Positions 17,028 through 26,722 of a stretch of DNA of 64,000 nucleotides are shown here, one piece after another. Below the pieces are notes generated by a model, which was not told the origin of the DNA, did no database searches, and saw only the letters and a list, made by a program, of their open reading frames with translations. The DNA is from Oscillospiraceae bacterium (GTDB lineage Bacteria > Bacillota > Clostridia > Oscillospirales > Oscillospiraceae), in NCBI GenBank assembly GCA_902775355.1, contig CACYLY010000008.1, positions 1 to 64,000 of the forward strand. Reading direction: 5' to 3'. Position 1 is the stretch's first letter. Every line of letters starts with the position of its first letter. The translations under genes and the position numbers were made by a program.

Positions 17028-17618
17028 TCACAGCATTTTCATGAGCTCCGCCAGGAGCTGCTCCCGGCCCTGGCCCTTCTCGGCGGAGAAGGGGATCACC
17101 GGCACGGTCTCCGGCAGGCCGAGGGTCTGGCGGATCAGGGCCAGGTTCGGCTCGATCTCGCTCTTTTTCAGCTTGTCCAGCTTGTTGGCGGCGACCACGA
17201 AGGCCTTGCCGCTGTTCTTGAACCACTCCGCCATGGTCAGATCGTCCGCCGTGGGCTTGTGCCGGGCGTCCACGATCAGCACCCCCAGGTCAAAGCTCTC
17301 CGGATCGGCGAAGAAGTCCTCCATCAGCTTGCCCCAGCGGTCCCGCTCCGCCTGGGAGACCTTGGCGAAGCCGTAGCCCGGCAGGTCCACCAGATAGAGC
17401 TTGCCGTCGATGAAGAAGTAGTTCACGTGGACGGTCTTCCCCGGCTGTGCGCCCACCCGGGCGAAATTCTTCCGGTTCAGCAGGCGGTTGATGACCGAGG
17501 ACTTGCCCACATTGGATTTCCCCGCGAAGGCGGCCTTGGGCACGCTGCTGCGGATGAACTGGGCCGGGGCGGCGGCGGATTTCACGAACTCCGCCTTGTT
17601 CACATTCAGCGTCGCCAT
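17028..17618 (-). CDS. engB: Ribosome biogenesis GTPase EngB/YsxC
   Basis: 196-aa cytoplasmic GTPase of the TrmE-Era-EngA-YihA-Septin-like group, needed for late assembly of the 50S subunit. Motifs: G1 AGKSNVGKSS at about residues 31-40, G3 DLPGYG, G4 NKLDK and the G5-like SAEKG. The length is normal for the family. ATG at 17618 starts 3 nt after the lon stop with only a weak ribosome site, so translation is probably coupled to lon, the usual neighbour in Firmicutes. Confidence 0.96.
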   Translation of the reverse strand: MATLNVNKAEFVKSAAAPAQFIRSSVPKAAFAGKSNVGKSSVINRLLNRKNFARVGAQPGKTVHVNYFFIDGKLYLVDLPGYGFAKVSQAERDRWGKLMEDFFADPESFDLGVLIVDARHKPTADDLTMAEWFKNSGKAFVVAANKLDKLKKSEIEPNLALIRQTLGLPETVPVIPFSAEKGQGREQLLAELMKML

Positions 17619-17621
17619 GGC

Positions 17622-20030
17622 TCACACCCGGATGGGCTTTCCGCCCTTGGCCGCGGGGACCGGCGCGGGCAGGGGCATGGTCTCGTGGAGCTCCCCCCGC
17701 AGCAGGGCCACGTCCAGGGCCGCGTCCGCATGGTCCACGGGGACAAAATGCAGCGCTGCGCGGACGGTCTGGTCGATCTCCTTCAGATCCGGCTCGTTCT
17801 CCGCCGGGATGATGACGGTCTTGACCCCGGCCCGAAGAGCGGCCATGGTCTTCTCCCGCAGGCCGCCAATGGGCAGGATCCGCCCCCGCAGGGTGATCTC
17901 GCCGGTCATGGCCACGTCGCTGCGCACCGGAGAGCCGGTGAGGGCGGAAATCAGGGCCATGGTCACGGTGATGCCGGCGGAGGGGCCGTCCTTGGGCACC
18001 GCGCCCTCGGGGAAGTGGATATGGATATCGCTGTTCTTGTAGAAGTCCGGATCGATGCCCAGGGCGTCGGCCCGGGAGCGGATGTAGCTCACGGCGGCCC
18101 GGGCGGATTCCTTCATCACGTCCCCCAGGTTGCCGGTGAGCTCCAGCTTGCCGCTGCCGGGCAGCACGGCCACCTCCACGTCCAGCACCTCGCCGCCCAC
18201 CTCGGTGTAGGCCAGGCCCCGGACCAGGCCCACCTCGGGCCGGGTGCGCAGGGCGTCGGGCTTGAACTTGGCGGGGCCCAGCAGCTCCTCCAGCCGGCCG
18301 GCCTTCACGCTGAGGGACTTGTACTTCCCCTCGGCGATGCCGCCGGCCGCCTTGCGGCAGACCGCGGCCAGCTCCCGCTCCAGCACCCGCACGCCGGATT
18401 CCCGGGTGTAGCTGCGGATGATCTCCCGAACGGCGGCGTCCTCCAGCTTCAGCTGCACGGCCTTGAGCCCGTGCTTTTTCCGCTGCTTGGGGATCAGGTG
18501 CCGCCTGGCGATCTGCAGCTTCTCCTCGTCGGTGTAGCTGGGCAGCTCGATGACCTCCATCCGGTCCAGCAGGGCCCGGGGGATGGTCGAGGTGGTGTTG
18601 GCGGTGGTAATGAAGAAAACCTGGGACAGATCGAAGGGCAGCTCCAGGAAGTGGTCCCGGAACGTGGCGTTCTGCTCCGGGTCCAGGGCCTCCAGCAGGG
18701 CGGCGCTGGGATCGCCCCGGTAGTCGGAGCCCAGCTTGTCGATCTCGTCCAGCACCATCAGGGGGTTGCAGCTGCCCGCCTGCTGGATGCCGGCGATGAT
18801 GCGCCCGGGCATGGAGCCGATGTAGGTCTTGCGGTGGCCCCGGATCTCGGCCTCGTCGTGGATGCCGCCCAGAGACACCCGCACCAGCTTGCGCCCGGTG
18901 GCGTGGGCCACGCTCATGGCGATGCTGGTCTTGCCGGTGCCCGGAGGCCCCACCAGGCACAAGAGCCCCCCCTTGACCTCGGGAGAGAGCTGCTTCACGG
19001 CCAGGTACTCCAAGATGCGCTCCTTGACCTTTTCCAGGCCGAAGTGCTCCTCGTCCAGGATCTTGCGGGCCTTAGCGATGTCCACGGTCTCCTGGGTCCT
19101 TTTGCCCCAGGGCAGCTCCAGGCACACGTCCAGGTAGCTGCGGATCACCGCGGCCTCGGCGGAGCCGAAGGGCTGCTTCTGCAGGCGGCCCAGCTCCTTG
19201 TTCAGCTTTTTGGTGACCTCCTCGGGGCAGCTGAGCGCCGCAATGCGCATGCGGAGCTCCTCATAGTCGTCCGTCAGCCCGTCCTCGCCCAGCTCGGCCT
19301 GGATGATCTTCATCTCTTCCCGCAGGAAGTACTCCCGCTGGTTGCGGTTCATGGCCTCCTGGGTCTGGTCGTTGAGCTCCTTCTCGATGCTCAGGACGTT
19401 CAGCTCCCGGTTCAGCAGCCGCACCAGCAGGGCCAGGCGGCGGGAGGGAGAGCTCTCCTCCAGCAGCATCTGTTTGTCTTCCAGATGCAGGTGCACGTTC
19501 TGGGCGATGTAATCGGACACATAGGCGGGGTTGGGATTGGCCAGCACGTTCAGGATCTGCTCCCCGGGCAGCTCCGGGTTCAGCTGCAGATACTCCTGAA
19601 ACAGGGAGACGCAGCTGCGCAGCAGGGCCTCGGTGCGGACGCTGCCGCTCTTCTCCTCCCGGTCCGGCCGGGGCCGCAGGATGGCCGTATGTCCCTTGGG
19701 ATCCATGCGCACGGCCACGGTCTCGGCCCGGTACAGGCCCTCCACCATGACGCGGCAGGCCCCGCCCTGGCTCTGGCGCAGCATCTGCCGGATCCGGCAG
19801 ACGGTGCCTACGCCGTACAGATCCTGGGCCTCGGGCAGGTCCACGGTCAGATCCCGCTGGGGCACCAGATAGATCATCTGATTGCGCTTCTCCGCGGCGC
19901 TGAGGGCGCCCAGGGAGGCGCTGCGCTCCACATCGAAGGTCAGCAGCATCCCGGGGAACACGTTCAGGCCCCGCAGGGCCAGCAGCGGCAGGCGCAGGTT
20001 CTCATTGTTCTGGGTATTCTCTTCGCTCAT
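17622..20030 (-). CDS. lon: ATP-dependent protease Lon
   Basis: 802-aa cytoplasmic AAA+ serine protease that degrades damaged and regulatory proteins. It has the N-terminal substrate-binding LON domain (LPLLALRGLNVFPGMLL), a central AAA+ module with Walker A GPPGTGKT at about residue 350 and a Walker B region VLDEIDKL, and a C-terminal protease domain with the catalytic Ser in PKDGPSAG and a downstream Lys. ATG at 20030 has AAAGGAGGAAGCG. It lies 33 bp after clpX and 3 bp before engB. A dead fragment of a second lon-like gene is at 3150-3385. Confidence 0.97.
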   Translation of the reverse strand: MSEENTQNNENLRLPLLALRGLNVFPGMLLTFDVERSASLGALSAAEKRNQMIYLVPQRDLTVDLPEAQDLYGVGTVCRIRQMLRQSQGGACRVMVEGLYRAETVAVRMDPKGHTAILRPRPDREEKSGSVRTEALLRSCVSLFQEYLQLNPELPGEQILNVLANPNPAYVSDYIAQNVHLHLEDKQMLLEESSPSRRLALLVRLLNRELNVLSIEKELNDQTQEAMNRNQREYFLREEMKIIQAELGEDGLTDDYEELRMRIAALSCPEEVTKKLNKELGRLQKQPFGSAEAAVIRSYLDVCLELPWGKRTQETVDIAKARKILDEEHFGLEKVKERILEYLAVKQLSPEVKGGLLCLVGPPGTGKTSIAMSVAHATGRKLVRVSLGGIHDEAEIRGHRKTYIGSMPGRIIAGIQQAGSCNPLMVLDEIDKLGSDYRGDPSAALLEALDPEQNATFRDHFLELPFDLSQVFFITTANTTSTIPRALLDRMEVIELPSYTDEEKLQIARRHLIPKQRKKHGLKAVQLKLEDAAVREIIRSYTRESGVRVLERELAAVCRKAAGGIAEGKYKSLSVKAGRLEELLGPAKFKPDALRTRPEVGLVRGLAYTEVGGEVLDVEVAVLPGSGKLELTGNLGDVMKESARAAVSYIRSRADALGIDPDFYKNSDIHIHFPEGAVPKDGPSAGITVTMALISALTGSPVRSDVAMTGEITLRGRILPIGGLREKTMAALRAGVKTVIIPAENEPDLKEIDQTVRAALHFVPVDHADAALDVALLRGELHETMPLPAPVPAAKGGKPIRV

Positions 20031-20063
20031 CGCTTCCTCCTTTCCGGAGTGTCGGTCGCTTGC

Positions 20064-21323
20064 TTATTTCTCTTTGCGCAGGATGGTGGGCTCGGCCTCT
20101 CCCCTGACGCAGGCGGCGGTGATGATCACCTTTTCCACCGTGGGGTCGGAGGGGATCTGGAACATCAGCTCCGTCATCACGCTCTCCATCACGCTGCGCA
20201 GGCCCCGGGCGCCGATCTTGCGCTCGATGGCCTTGTCGGCGATGGCCTCCAGGGCGGCGGGCTCGTATTCCAGCTCCACCCCGTCGAAGCCCATCAGGGC
20301 CTGGTACTGCTTGGTCATGGCGTTCTTCGGCTCCCGCAGGATGCGCACCAGATCGTCCCGGTTCAGGGAATCCAGGGAGGCCACCACGGGCAGCCGCCCG
20401 ATGAGCTCGGGGATGATGCCGAACTTCAGCAGGTCGTGCTGCTGGACCTGAGAGAGGATCTGACCCACGTCCCGCTCGGTGCTGCTCTTGATCTCGGCGC
20501 CGAAGCCCATGGTCTTCTTGTCGGTGCGCTTTTCGATGATCTTGTCCAGCCCGTCGAAGGCGCCGCCGCAGATGAAGAGGATGTTGGAGGTGTCCACGTG
20601 GATGAACTCCTGGTGGGGATGCTTGCGTCCGCCCTGGGGCGGGACGTTGGCGATGGTGCCCTCCAGCAGCTTCAGCAGCGCCTGCTGCACCCCCTCGCCG
20701 GACACGTCCCGGGTGATGGAGGTGTTCTCGCTCTTGCGGGCGATCTTGTCGATCTCGTCGATATAGATGATGCCCTTCTGGGCCCGCTCCACGTCGAAGT
20801 CCGCGGCCTGCAGGAGCTTGAGGATCACGTTCTCCACGTCCTCGCCCACGTAGCCGGCTTCGGTGAGCGTGGTGGCGTCGGCGATGGCGAAGGGAACGTC
20901 CAGCATCTTGGCCATGGTCTGGGCGAAGAGGGTCTTGCCGCTGCCGGTGGGACCGATGAGAAGGATGTTGCTCTTCTGCAGCTCCACGTCGTCCTTCCCG
21001 CCGTGGAGGATGCGCTTGTAGTGATTGTAGACCGCCACGCTCAGCACGATCTTGGCCCGCTCCTGGCCGATGACGTATTCGTCCAGTCTGGCTTTGATCT
21101 GCCTGGGCTTGGGGAGCTTCTCGAATTCCAGGGGCAGCCCGTCAAAGCCCTTCACCACGGGGGCCTTGGCCCCCGGCAGCTCGCCGATGATGCTCATGCA
21201 CATGCGCACGCACTCGTCGCAGATATAGACGCCGTTGCCGGCGATCAGGCGCTCCACCATGGCCTGGGGCTTCCCGCAGAAGGAACAGCGGACGCCTCTT
21301 CTTGTTTCGTCAGTCTTTGCCAT
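20064..21323 (-). CDS. clpX: ClpXP unfoldase subunit ClpX
   Basis: 419-aa AAA+ unfoldase that feeds substrates to ClpP. The N-terminal zinc-binding domain has paired Cys (CSFCGK and CDEC, residues about 15-40). Walker A is GPTGSGKT, Walker B YIDEIDKI, and the ClpP-docking IGF-type loop (LKFGIIPEL region) is present. ATG at 21323 follows ATAGGAGAAGAC. It sits between clpP and lon, the common Firmicute order. Confidence 0.97.
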   Translation of the reverse strand: MAKTDETRRGVRCSFCGKPQAMVERLIAGNGVYICDECVRMCMSIIGELPGAKAPVVKGFDGLPLEFEKLPKPRQIKARLDEYVIGQERAKIVLSVAVYNHYKRILHGGKDDVELQKSNILLIGPTGSGKTLFAQTMAKMLDVPFAIADATTLTEAGYVGEDVENVILKLLQAADFDVERAQKGIIYIDEIDKIARKSENTSITRDVSGEGVQQALLKLLEGTIANVPPQGGRKHPHQEFIHVDTSNILFICGGAFDGLDKIIEKRTDKKTMGFGAEIKSSTERDVGQILSQVQQHDLLKFGIIPELIGRLPVVASLDSLNRDDLVRILREPKNAMTKQYQALMGFDGVELEYEPAALEAIADKAIERKIGARGLRSVMESVMTELMFQIPSDPTVEKVIITAACVRGEAEPTILRKEK

Positions 21324-21401
21324 TGTCTTCTCCTATCGTCACGATCCGGGACAGCAAGCGGGACGAGCAGCGCCCGCCCCGCGTCACCTTTTTCTGTGTT
21401 C

Positions 21402-21983
21402 TCAGCGCTTGTAGATCACCTTGTCGATGAGGCCGTATTCCTGGGCCTCCTCGGCGGTGAGCCAGCGGTCCCGCTCGGAATCGGCCTTGACCTGCTCCGG
21501 GGTCTTGCCGGTGTTCTCAGCCAGGATCTTATTGAGGCGCTCCTTGATCTTCAGGAAGTGCTCCACGTCGATCTCCATATCGGTGACCTTGCCCTGGGTG
21601 CCGGCGGAGGGCTGATGGATCATGATCTCCGCGTTGGGCAGGGCGATGCGTTTGCCCTTGGCGCCGGAGGACAGCAGGAAGGCGCCCATGGAGGCCGCCA
21701 TCCCCACGCAGATGGTGGAAACGTCAGGCTTGATGTACTGCATGGTGTCGTAGATCGCCATGCCGGCGCTGACGCTGCCGCCGGGGCTGTTGATATAAAA
21801 CTGAATGTCCTTGTCCGGGTCCTGGGCCTCCAGATACAGAAGCTGGGCCACGATGAGGCTCGCGGTGGTGTCGTTGACTTCCTCGGACAGCATCACGATG
21901 CGGTCGTTCAGCAGGCGGGAAAAAATGTCGTAAGACCGCTCGCCGCGGCTGGTCTGCTCGACAACGTAAGGGACTAAGCTCAT
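21402..21983 (-). CDS. clpP: ATP-dependent Clp protease proteolytic subunit ClpP
   Basis: 193-aa serine peptidase that forms the double-heptamer chamber. Catalytic Ser in [11 protein letters not shown], His in [11 protein letters not shown] and Asp in the [11 protein letters not shown] region are all present. I chose ATG at 21983 ([10 protein letters not shown]) because AAAGGAGAGTTGAAC lies just upstream; the longer frame to 22022 adds 13 residues unlike the family. Next to clpX (78 bp) and tig (65 bp). Confidence 0.97.
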   Translation of the reverse strand: MSLVPYVVEQTSRGERSYDIFSRLLNDRIVMLSEEVNDTTASLIVAQLLYLEAQDPDKDIQFYINSPGGSVSAGMAIYDTMQYIKPDVSTICVGMAASMGAFLLSSGAKGKRIALPNAEIMIHQPSAGTQGKVTDMEIDVEHFLKIKERLNKILAENTGKTPEQVKADSERDRWLTAEEAQEYGLIDKVIYKR

Positions 21984-22048
21984 GTTCAACTCTCCTTTCA
22001 TGGTCAAAACGCGCTTATCCAAGAGAGCATATCCGAAATGGGATTCTC

Positions 22049-23374
22049 TTATTCCTCGGTCTCCCCGGCGGGGGCCTCGGCGGGCGCCTCCGGCTCGCCG
22101 ATCTCGGCGGAATTCATGATGATCTCGGTGGCCTTCTCCTTCAGATACTCGTTGCGGATGGTATCCATGCCGAAGTACTCCTTGATCTCCTCGGGCTTGG
22201 CGTTGACGCTCCCGGCGATGCGCTGCAGGTAGGCCTCGGTCTCCTCCTCGGTCAGCTCGATGCCCTCGGCCTTGGCGACCGCCTCCAGCAGCAGCTCCGT
22301 GCGGACCTGGTACTGGGCGGAGGGCAGGATGCTCTGGTTCATGGTCTCGGGGTCGATGCCCATCATGCGCACCAGCTTGTCCAGCTCGATGCTGCGGTCG
22401 GTGATGCCGAAGTTGGCGGCGTAGTTGCGGATGATCTCCTCGGCCTTCTCGTGGATCATCACGTCGGGCACGTCGCAGCTCATATTGTCCGCGGCCTGCT
22501 TCATGATCATGCTGCGGAAGGCGGTCTCAGCCTGCTCGTCATACTTGGCCTGCAGCTTTTTGCGGACGTCGGCCCTGTACTCCTCCAGGGTGTCGAAGCC
22601 CTGGTCGCCGGCAAACTCGTCGTCCAGCGCGGGCAGCTCCGGGAAGGTGATGGCATTGAGCTTGACCTTGAAAACCACGGCCTTGCCGGCCAGATTCTCC
22701 ACATAGGTCTCGGGGAAGGTGATGTCCAGCTCCTTCTCCTCGCCGATCTGCATGCCGGCCACCTGCTCCTCAAAGCCGGGCACGAAGGAGTTGGAGCCCA
22801 GCTCCAGATCATAGCCCTCGGCCTTGCCGCCGTCGAAGCGCTCGCCGTTGAGGAAGCCGTCAAAGTCGATGTTGACGGAGTCGCCCATCTGGGCGGGGCG
22901 GTCCTCCACGGAGACCTTGCGGGCGTTTTGCTTGCGGGCCTTCTCCAGCTCCTCGGTCACTTCCTCCTCGCTGACCTGGGTCACGTCCTTGGGGGCCTTC
23001 AGGCCCTTGTACTGGCCCAGAGTGACCTCGGGATACAGGGTGACGGAGAAGGTGTAGCGCACGGTGCGCTCCTCGGTGACCTCCACGTTGTTGATGGCGG
23101 GCTGGCCGACGATCTTCAGCTCGCCCTCCTTGACGCCAAGCTCAAAGGCCTTGGGAGCCAGCTCGTCCATGGCGTCCTGATAAAAGACTTCCTTGCCGTA
23201 GAAGCTCTCCACGATGGCGCGGGAGACATGCCCCTTGCGGAAGCCGGGGATGCTGATGTTCTTCTTATTCTTCAGGTAGGCGCTCTGGACGGCGGCCTCA
23301 AACTCGGCGGCGTCGGACTCCACCATGAACAGGGCGGCGTTGTTTTCTTTCTTTTCCACGTTCTTGAGAATCAT
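22049..23374 (-). CDS. tig: Trigger factor
   Basis: 441-aa ribosome-bound chaperone and prolyl isomerase. It has an N-terminal ribosome-binding domain with the signature GFRKGHVSR (usual form GFRxGKxP), a central FKBP-like domain (about 150-245: [20 protein letters not shown]) and a C-terminal helical domain. The tail is Glu/Pro/Ala rich. ATG at 23374 follows ATAGGAGGAAAGC. It is the first gene of the tig-clpP-clpX-lon-engB block, driven by the promoter at 23463-23491. Confidence 0.96.
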   Translation of the reverse strand: MILKNVEKKENNAALFMVESDAAEFEAAVQSAYLKNKKNISIPGFRKGHVSRAIVESFYGKEVFYQDAMDELAPKAFELGVKEGELKIVGQPAINNVEVTEERTVRYTFSVTLYPEVTLGQYKGLKAPKDVTQVSEEEVTEELEKARKQNARKVSVEDRPAQMGDSVNIDFDGFLNGERFDGGKAEGYDLELGSNSFVPGFEEQVAGMQIGEEKELDITFPETYVENLAGKAVVFKVKLNAITFPELPALDDEFAGDQGFDTLEEYRADVRKKLQAKYDEQAETAFRSMIMKQAADNMSCDVPDVMIHEKAEEIIRNYAANFGITDRSIELDKLVRMMGIDPETMNQSILPSAQYQVRTELLLEAVAKAEGIELTEEETEAYLQRIAGSVNAKPEEIKEYFGMDTIRNEYLKEKATEIIMNSAEIGEPEAPAEAPAGETEE

Positions 23375-23462
23375 GCTGCTTTCCTCCTATATTCTGATCA
23401 CGAATCGCTCGTGATAAAGCGTTTCCTTTACGCTTTCTGTCCTGTGAATGACACAGCGTCTT

Positions 23463-23491
23463 ATATTATCAGAAACCCGCGACAAAATCAA
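23463..23491 (-). promoter_or_regulatory. Promoter for tig and the downstream protease genes
   Basis: Minus strand TTGATT (23491-23486), 17-bp spacer, TAATAT (23468-23463). Leader of about 80 nt. No CtsR-like heptad operator is apparent. Confidence 0.65.
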
Positions 23492-23523
23492 TGTCTTTTT
23501 CTTGAATATTCCGGCTTTTTTCC

Positions 23524-24213
23524 TCAGTCCGTGATCCTGACGGGCCGAAAAGCCACCGCGTCCGCCGAGACGAGCCTGAATTCCGTGCAGCCCCGCCAGC
23601 CGTTGAAGGCGGAAGCAATGCCCTTGCCGTGGATGTGACCGTAGCAGCAGAGCCTCACCCGGTACCGCTCCAGCAGCTCCAGGATCTCCGGACACTCGTA
23701 TTTCTGGTAGATGGGCGGGTAGTGGAGAAAGACCAGCTTCTCCCGCTCCCCCGCCGCCTGCAGCGAGGCCTCCAGCCGCAGGATCTCCCGGCGCATGATC
23801 TTTTTATCGTGCTCGCCGCCGGTCTCCTCCTCGTAAAACCAGCCCCGGGTGCCGCAGAGGGCAAGGTCCCCCCAGGCATAGCTGTTGTTGTGGAGGATCT
23901 GCATGCTGTCGAAGCCCTTCTCCCCGAAGAAGCGGTAGGCCTTGGCGGCGGTGCTCCACCAGTAGTCGTGGTTGCCCTTGAGGATGAGCTTCTTCCCGGG
24001 CAGCTCGTGGATGAAGCGGAAGTCCGCCTCCGCCTCCCCCAGACTCATGGCCCAGCTCAGGTCGCCGCAGAGCACCGTCAGGTCCTCCGGCCCCAGGGAG
24101 GCAAAGCCGTTTTTCAGTTTTTGAGCGTGATCCTGCCACTGCTCCCCGAACACGTCCATGGGCTTGTCGCTGCCGAGGGACAGGTGCAGATCACCGATCG
24201 CATAGAGGGCCAT
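23524..24213 (-). CDS. Metallophosphoesterase (calcineurin-like)
   Basis: 229-aa cytoplasmic phosphoesterase. All five metal-binding motifs are visible: GDLHLSL at the N-terminus, CGDLSW, KGNHDYWWS, a His in LHYPP and YGHIHG near the end. The substrate is unknown; related YfcE/YkuE-type enzymes act on phosphodiesters or phospholipid headgroups. I chose ATG at 24213 since CGGAGATA lies 8 nt upstream; the frame continues far upstream only by chance. It diverges from the DUF1540 gene across a 69-bp gap. Confidence 0.9.
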   Translation of the reverse strand: MALYAIGDLHLSLGSDKPMDVFGEQWQDHAQKLKNGFASLGPEDLTVLCGDLSWAMSLGEAEADFRFIHELPGKKLILKGNHDYWWSTAAKAYRFFGEKGFDSMQILHNNSYAWGDLALCGTRGWFYEEETGGEHDKKIMRREILRLEASLQAAGEREKLVFLHYPPIYQKYECPEILELLERYRVRLCCYGHIHGKGIASAFNGWRGCTEFRLVSADAVAFRPVRITD

Positions 24214-24282
24214 ATCGTATCTCCGTATAAAAACCGCAGAGTCTTCAAATACTGACCGTATCAAAATAAAGGAGGTACTCCG

Positions 24283-24456
24283 ATGAACACCGGGGAAAAA
24301 GAACGCAATCCGGGCGTGGGCTGCGACGTCACCGCCTGCAAGTACAACACTGTGGACTGCCGCTGCAGCGCCGAGCACATCAAGGTGAAAAACGAGCGGG
24401 CCCTCACCAAGGGCGAGACCTACTGCGGCACCTTCTGCCCCAGAGGGACCTGCTGA
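24283..24456 (+). CDS. Small Cys-rich DUF1540 protein
   Basis: 57-aa protein, ATG at 24283 with a perfect AAGGAGGT site at 24269-24276. The sequence after a short lead is VGCDVTACKYNTVDCRCSA, then a linker and ETYCGTFCPRGTC. The spacing of Cys residues matches DUF1540, a small metal-binding or disulfide domain common in spore-forming Clostridia, whose role is not known. It is translated divergently from the phosphoesterase. Its stop codon is followed at once by a heptanucleotide repeat tract. Confidence 0.88.
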   Translation: MNTGEKERNPGVGCDVTACKYNTVDCRCSAEHIKVKNERALTKGETYCGTFCPRGTC

Positions 24457-24541
24457 ACAATTCGGAATGCGGAATTCGGAATGCGGAACGAAAGCCCAAG
24501 CCCTTAATTCCGAATTCCGAACTCCGAATTCCGAATTCCAT
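24457..24541. repeat. ATTCCGA heptad repeat, inverted halves
   Basis: Starts right after the TGA of the DUF1540 gene: ACAATTCGGAATGCGG and further GGAATTCGGAATGCGG, a short spacer, then ATTCCGAATTCCGAACTCC in inverse orientation. The two halves can pair into a long foldback between convergent genes, so it might act as a terminator. Confidence 0.75.
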
Positions 24542-24574
24542 AAGCGCTCTTTCCGCGCGGCCGATCCGTCCCGG

Positions 24575-26122
24575 TCAGCCTTCGGCCTGCTCCCCTTCGC
24601 AGCGGATGTCAACGGCCTCCGGGACCCCGTAATAGCTCTTGTAATACCGCTGGTGAAACTCCGAAAGCGGCGGGGAATTCCAGCCGTAAAGAAACTCGTC
24701 GTAGGGCCGCAGGACGATCTCGGAAACGGCGCCGTCCTCTGCGGCGTCCTCCGCCTTCTGCCGGATCTCCAGCTGAACGTCCCGGTTCGCCTGATAGCCC
24801 AGGACCTCGTCGAGCAGGCCCAGGGGCACTGCGGCCAGCAGCAGGATCGCCAGGGCCGCCGCGGCTCCCCGCTTCCGGAGCCGGCAGAGGCAGCAGAGGG
24901 CCATCGCGAACAGGCCCAGCAGCGGGTGCATGGCCAGGCACAGCAGGCCCGCCGCCTCCATTTTTTCCTCCGGCGTGGGCAGCTGACTCAGCCAGACCAG
25001 AATAAACAGGATCAGGATCAGCACCCAGCAGAAGGAGGTCCGAAAGCCCCAGAGCTCCGTGGCCAGCAGCATAAGCTGTGATCCCAGGCCGACGACCGCC
25101 AGGGTGACCAGATACATCGTACCGTATCGCCGGAAGATCGCGATCAGCGCCGGAACGACCGTCAGGAAAAACGCCAGCAGGCTCAGGCACACGAAGGAGA
25201 AGCGGGCGTGCAGAAAGGCGTTGCGGAAGGCCAGAAGCAGCAGGGCGTTCGCCGCCGACAGCGCCGCCGGGATCCATTTTCGCTCCCGCAGGAAACGCAG
25301 GGCGCACAGCCCCGCCAGCACGACCAGGAAGGCCGTGGAAACCATGGAATAATAGTCATAGCAGATCAGGTCGTTGACCTTGAAGATCAGCGGGATCTCA
25401 CATCCCACGGCGGAGTCGATCCGGACGAAATTGCCCGGCGCGAACAGGACCGAGGCCAGGGCCAGGGCGGACAGGAGCAGGATCACAAGGAATCTCCCGG
25501 GAACGGCCCTTCTGCGTCGGCACTCGGCGCCCCAGAGCAGCAGCATCCAGCCGAAGGCCATCAGGCCGTACTGCTCCATGGTCAGGCAGGAGAGCACGCA
25601 CAAGGTCCCCCAGCCCAGGGTCTGCTTCCGGCTCAGGCCCTCTTCCCGCAGGCGCAGGGCCGCGATCATCGCCGCCAGGAGGAACAGCGCCGGGATCAGA
25701 TAATTCATCGCCCCGGTGATCCAGTAGCTGCTCTCCCGGGACATCTGGACGTCGATCAGCGCGATCAGACCCAGGCTGAAAGCGAACAGCTCCGGCTTTC
25801 TGGTATCGGTCATCCGGCAGACCAGCCGGTAGAGCAGAAAGCCCAGGAGCAGCAGGAGCCAGGGTGTCAGGATCAGGTAGGGAACATGGCCCCACAGCAG
25901 CTGCGCGGAATCGAGGATGTTGATGAACCATCTGCCGTTTCCCACCAGATAGTAGGAGAAGACCGGGGCAAACACGCCCTCCTGGCCGAAGCTGCCGTAC
26001 ATAAAGTCGTCTCCCATGGGGAAGACGTTCCTGCAGATCAGAACCTGCATGACGAGGAACATCGCGCTCAGCAGCCAGATCCACTTGGGCACGGCGCGAA
26101 GCGACTTGTTGATCCTGGACAT
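24575..26122 (-). CDS. Polytopic membrane protein, DUF6056-like
   Basis: 515-aa integral membrane protein with roughly 11-13 hydrophobic segments. Near the N-terminus it has FPMGDDFMYGSFG, then NGRWFIN and SYWITGAMNYLIPALFLL; this GDD...NGRW...TGA.NY..P pattern resembles DUF6056 and related GT-C-like membrane proteins, which are suspected of using lipid-linked sugars. The C-terminus is an extracytoplasmic tail. ATG at 26122 follows AAAGGAAAG; the frame upstream to 26239 reads into a foldback element and is not likely coding. Substrate unknown. Confidence 0.8.
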   Translation of the reverse strand: MSRINKSLRAVPKWIWLLSAMFLVMQVLICRNVFPMGDDFMYGSFGQEGVFAPVFSYYLVGNGRWFINILDSAQLLWGHVPYLILTPWLLLLLGFLLYRLVCRMTDTRKPELFAFSLGLIALIDVQMSRESSYWITGAMNYLIPALFLLAAMIAALRLREEGLSRKQTLGWGTLCVLSCLTMEQYGLMAFGWMLLLWGAECRRRRAVPGRFLVILLLSALALASVLFAPGNFVRIDSAVGCEIPLIFKVNDLICYDYYSMVSTAFLVVLAGLCALRFLRERKWIPAALSAANALLLLAFRNAFLHARFSFVCLSLLAFFLTVVPALIAIFRRYGTMYLVTLAVVGLGSQLMLLATELWGFRTSFCWVLILILFILVWLSQLPTPEEKMEAAGLLCLAMHPLLGLFAMALCCLCRLRKRGAAAALAILLLAAVPLGLLDEVLGYQANRDVQLEIRQKAEDAAEDGAVSEIVLRPYDEFLYGWNSPPLSEFHQRYYKSYYGVPEAVDIRCEGEQAEG

Positions 26123-26167
26123 TTTCTTTCCTTTCGCGGCAGATCCCTGCCGCCCTTGAATTTTATC

Positions 26168-26331
26168 CTGATATCTGATAGAAATCCCGGAATCTTTCCG
26201 GCAGAATTCGCGCCAAGCTTCGTTGAAGGCCTTGACCATATCTGTCCATGATGCTCTGCGGCCTTCGCCTCGGCTGGCGCAAATTCTGCTCGGAAATCTT
26301 GATCGACCTTTCTATCAGGTATCAGTATCAG
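26168..26331. repeat. 164-bp imperfect foldback element (MITE-like)
   Basis: Terminal arms of about 50 bp are inverted copies: CTGATATCTGATAGAAA ... CGGCAGAATTCGCGCCA on the left, and, reading the complement of the right arm, CTGATACCTGATAGAAAG ... GAGCAGAATTTGCGCCA. An inner GAAGGCC/GGCCTTC pair extends the stem. It carries no gene. It lies between yraN and the membrane protein, whose upstream reading frame it artificially lengthens. No target-site duplication is obvious. Confidence 0.72.
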
Positions 26332-26362
26332 CGCCCGCGACGGGCCGTCGGATCATTCCGGA

Positions 26363-26722
26363 TCACATAAACGCGTTTTCGATATGATTGATCCTGACCG
26401 GGCCGTCTGTGCCCCGGGGGGCGTAGACCTCGATCACGTCGAAGCGGGGCTGCAGCGCCGTCTCGTTCTGGCTGAGCCAGAGCTCCGCCGCGGCCAGCAC
26501 CCGCTGCTGTTTCCGGGCGGTAACGAACTCCCGGGCCTCGCCGTGGGCGTCGTCTCTGCGGAGCTTGACCTCCACGAAGGCCAGGACCCCGCCCCGTTTG
26601 GCGATCAGGTCGATCTCCCCGAAGCGGCAGCGGTAATTGCGCGCCAGGATCGTATAAAAACGGCGGCGCAGATAGCGTGCCGCCTGTTCTTCCCCAAATT
26701 GTCCCAGACTCTGTTTGTCCAT
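26363..26722 (-). CDS. yraN: YraN family (UPF0102) endonuclease-like protein
   Basis: 119-aa cytoplasmic protein of the restriction-endonuclease-like fold. Motifs: GEEQAARYLRRRFYTILARN, RFGEIDLIAKRGG and FVEVKLR, which hold the E..D..E.K metal site of the family. The cellular role is unproven, probably DNA processing. ATG at 26722 overlaps the rnhB stop (TGATG), so translation is coupled; a TTG at 26725 is less likely. It is the last gene of lepB-rbgA-rnhB-yraN. Confidence 0.93.
   Translation of the reverse strand: MDKQSLGQFGEEQAARYLRRRFYTILARNYRCRFGEIDLIAKRGGVLAFVEVKLRRDDAHGEAREFVTARKQQRVLAAAELWLSQNETALQPRFDVIEVYAPRGTDGPVRINHIENAFM

Noticed and set aside
16836-21977. A 1713-aa plus-strand open frame over engB, lon, clpX and clpP
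   Set aside because: It is antisense to four unmistakable conserved genes and has only low-complexity sequence.
26123-26239. Extended N-terminus of the DUF6056-like protein
   Set aside because: The extra 39 codons come from the foldback element, and the ribosome site lies before ATG 26122.
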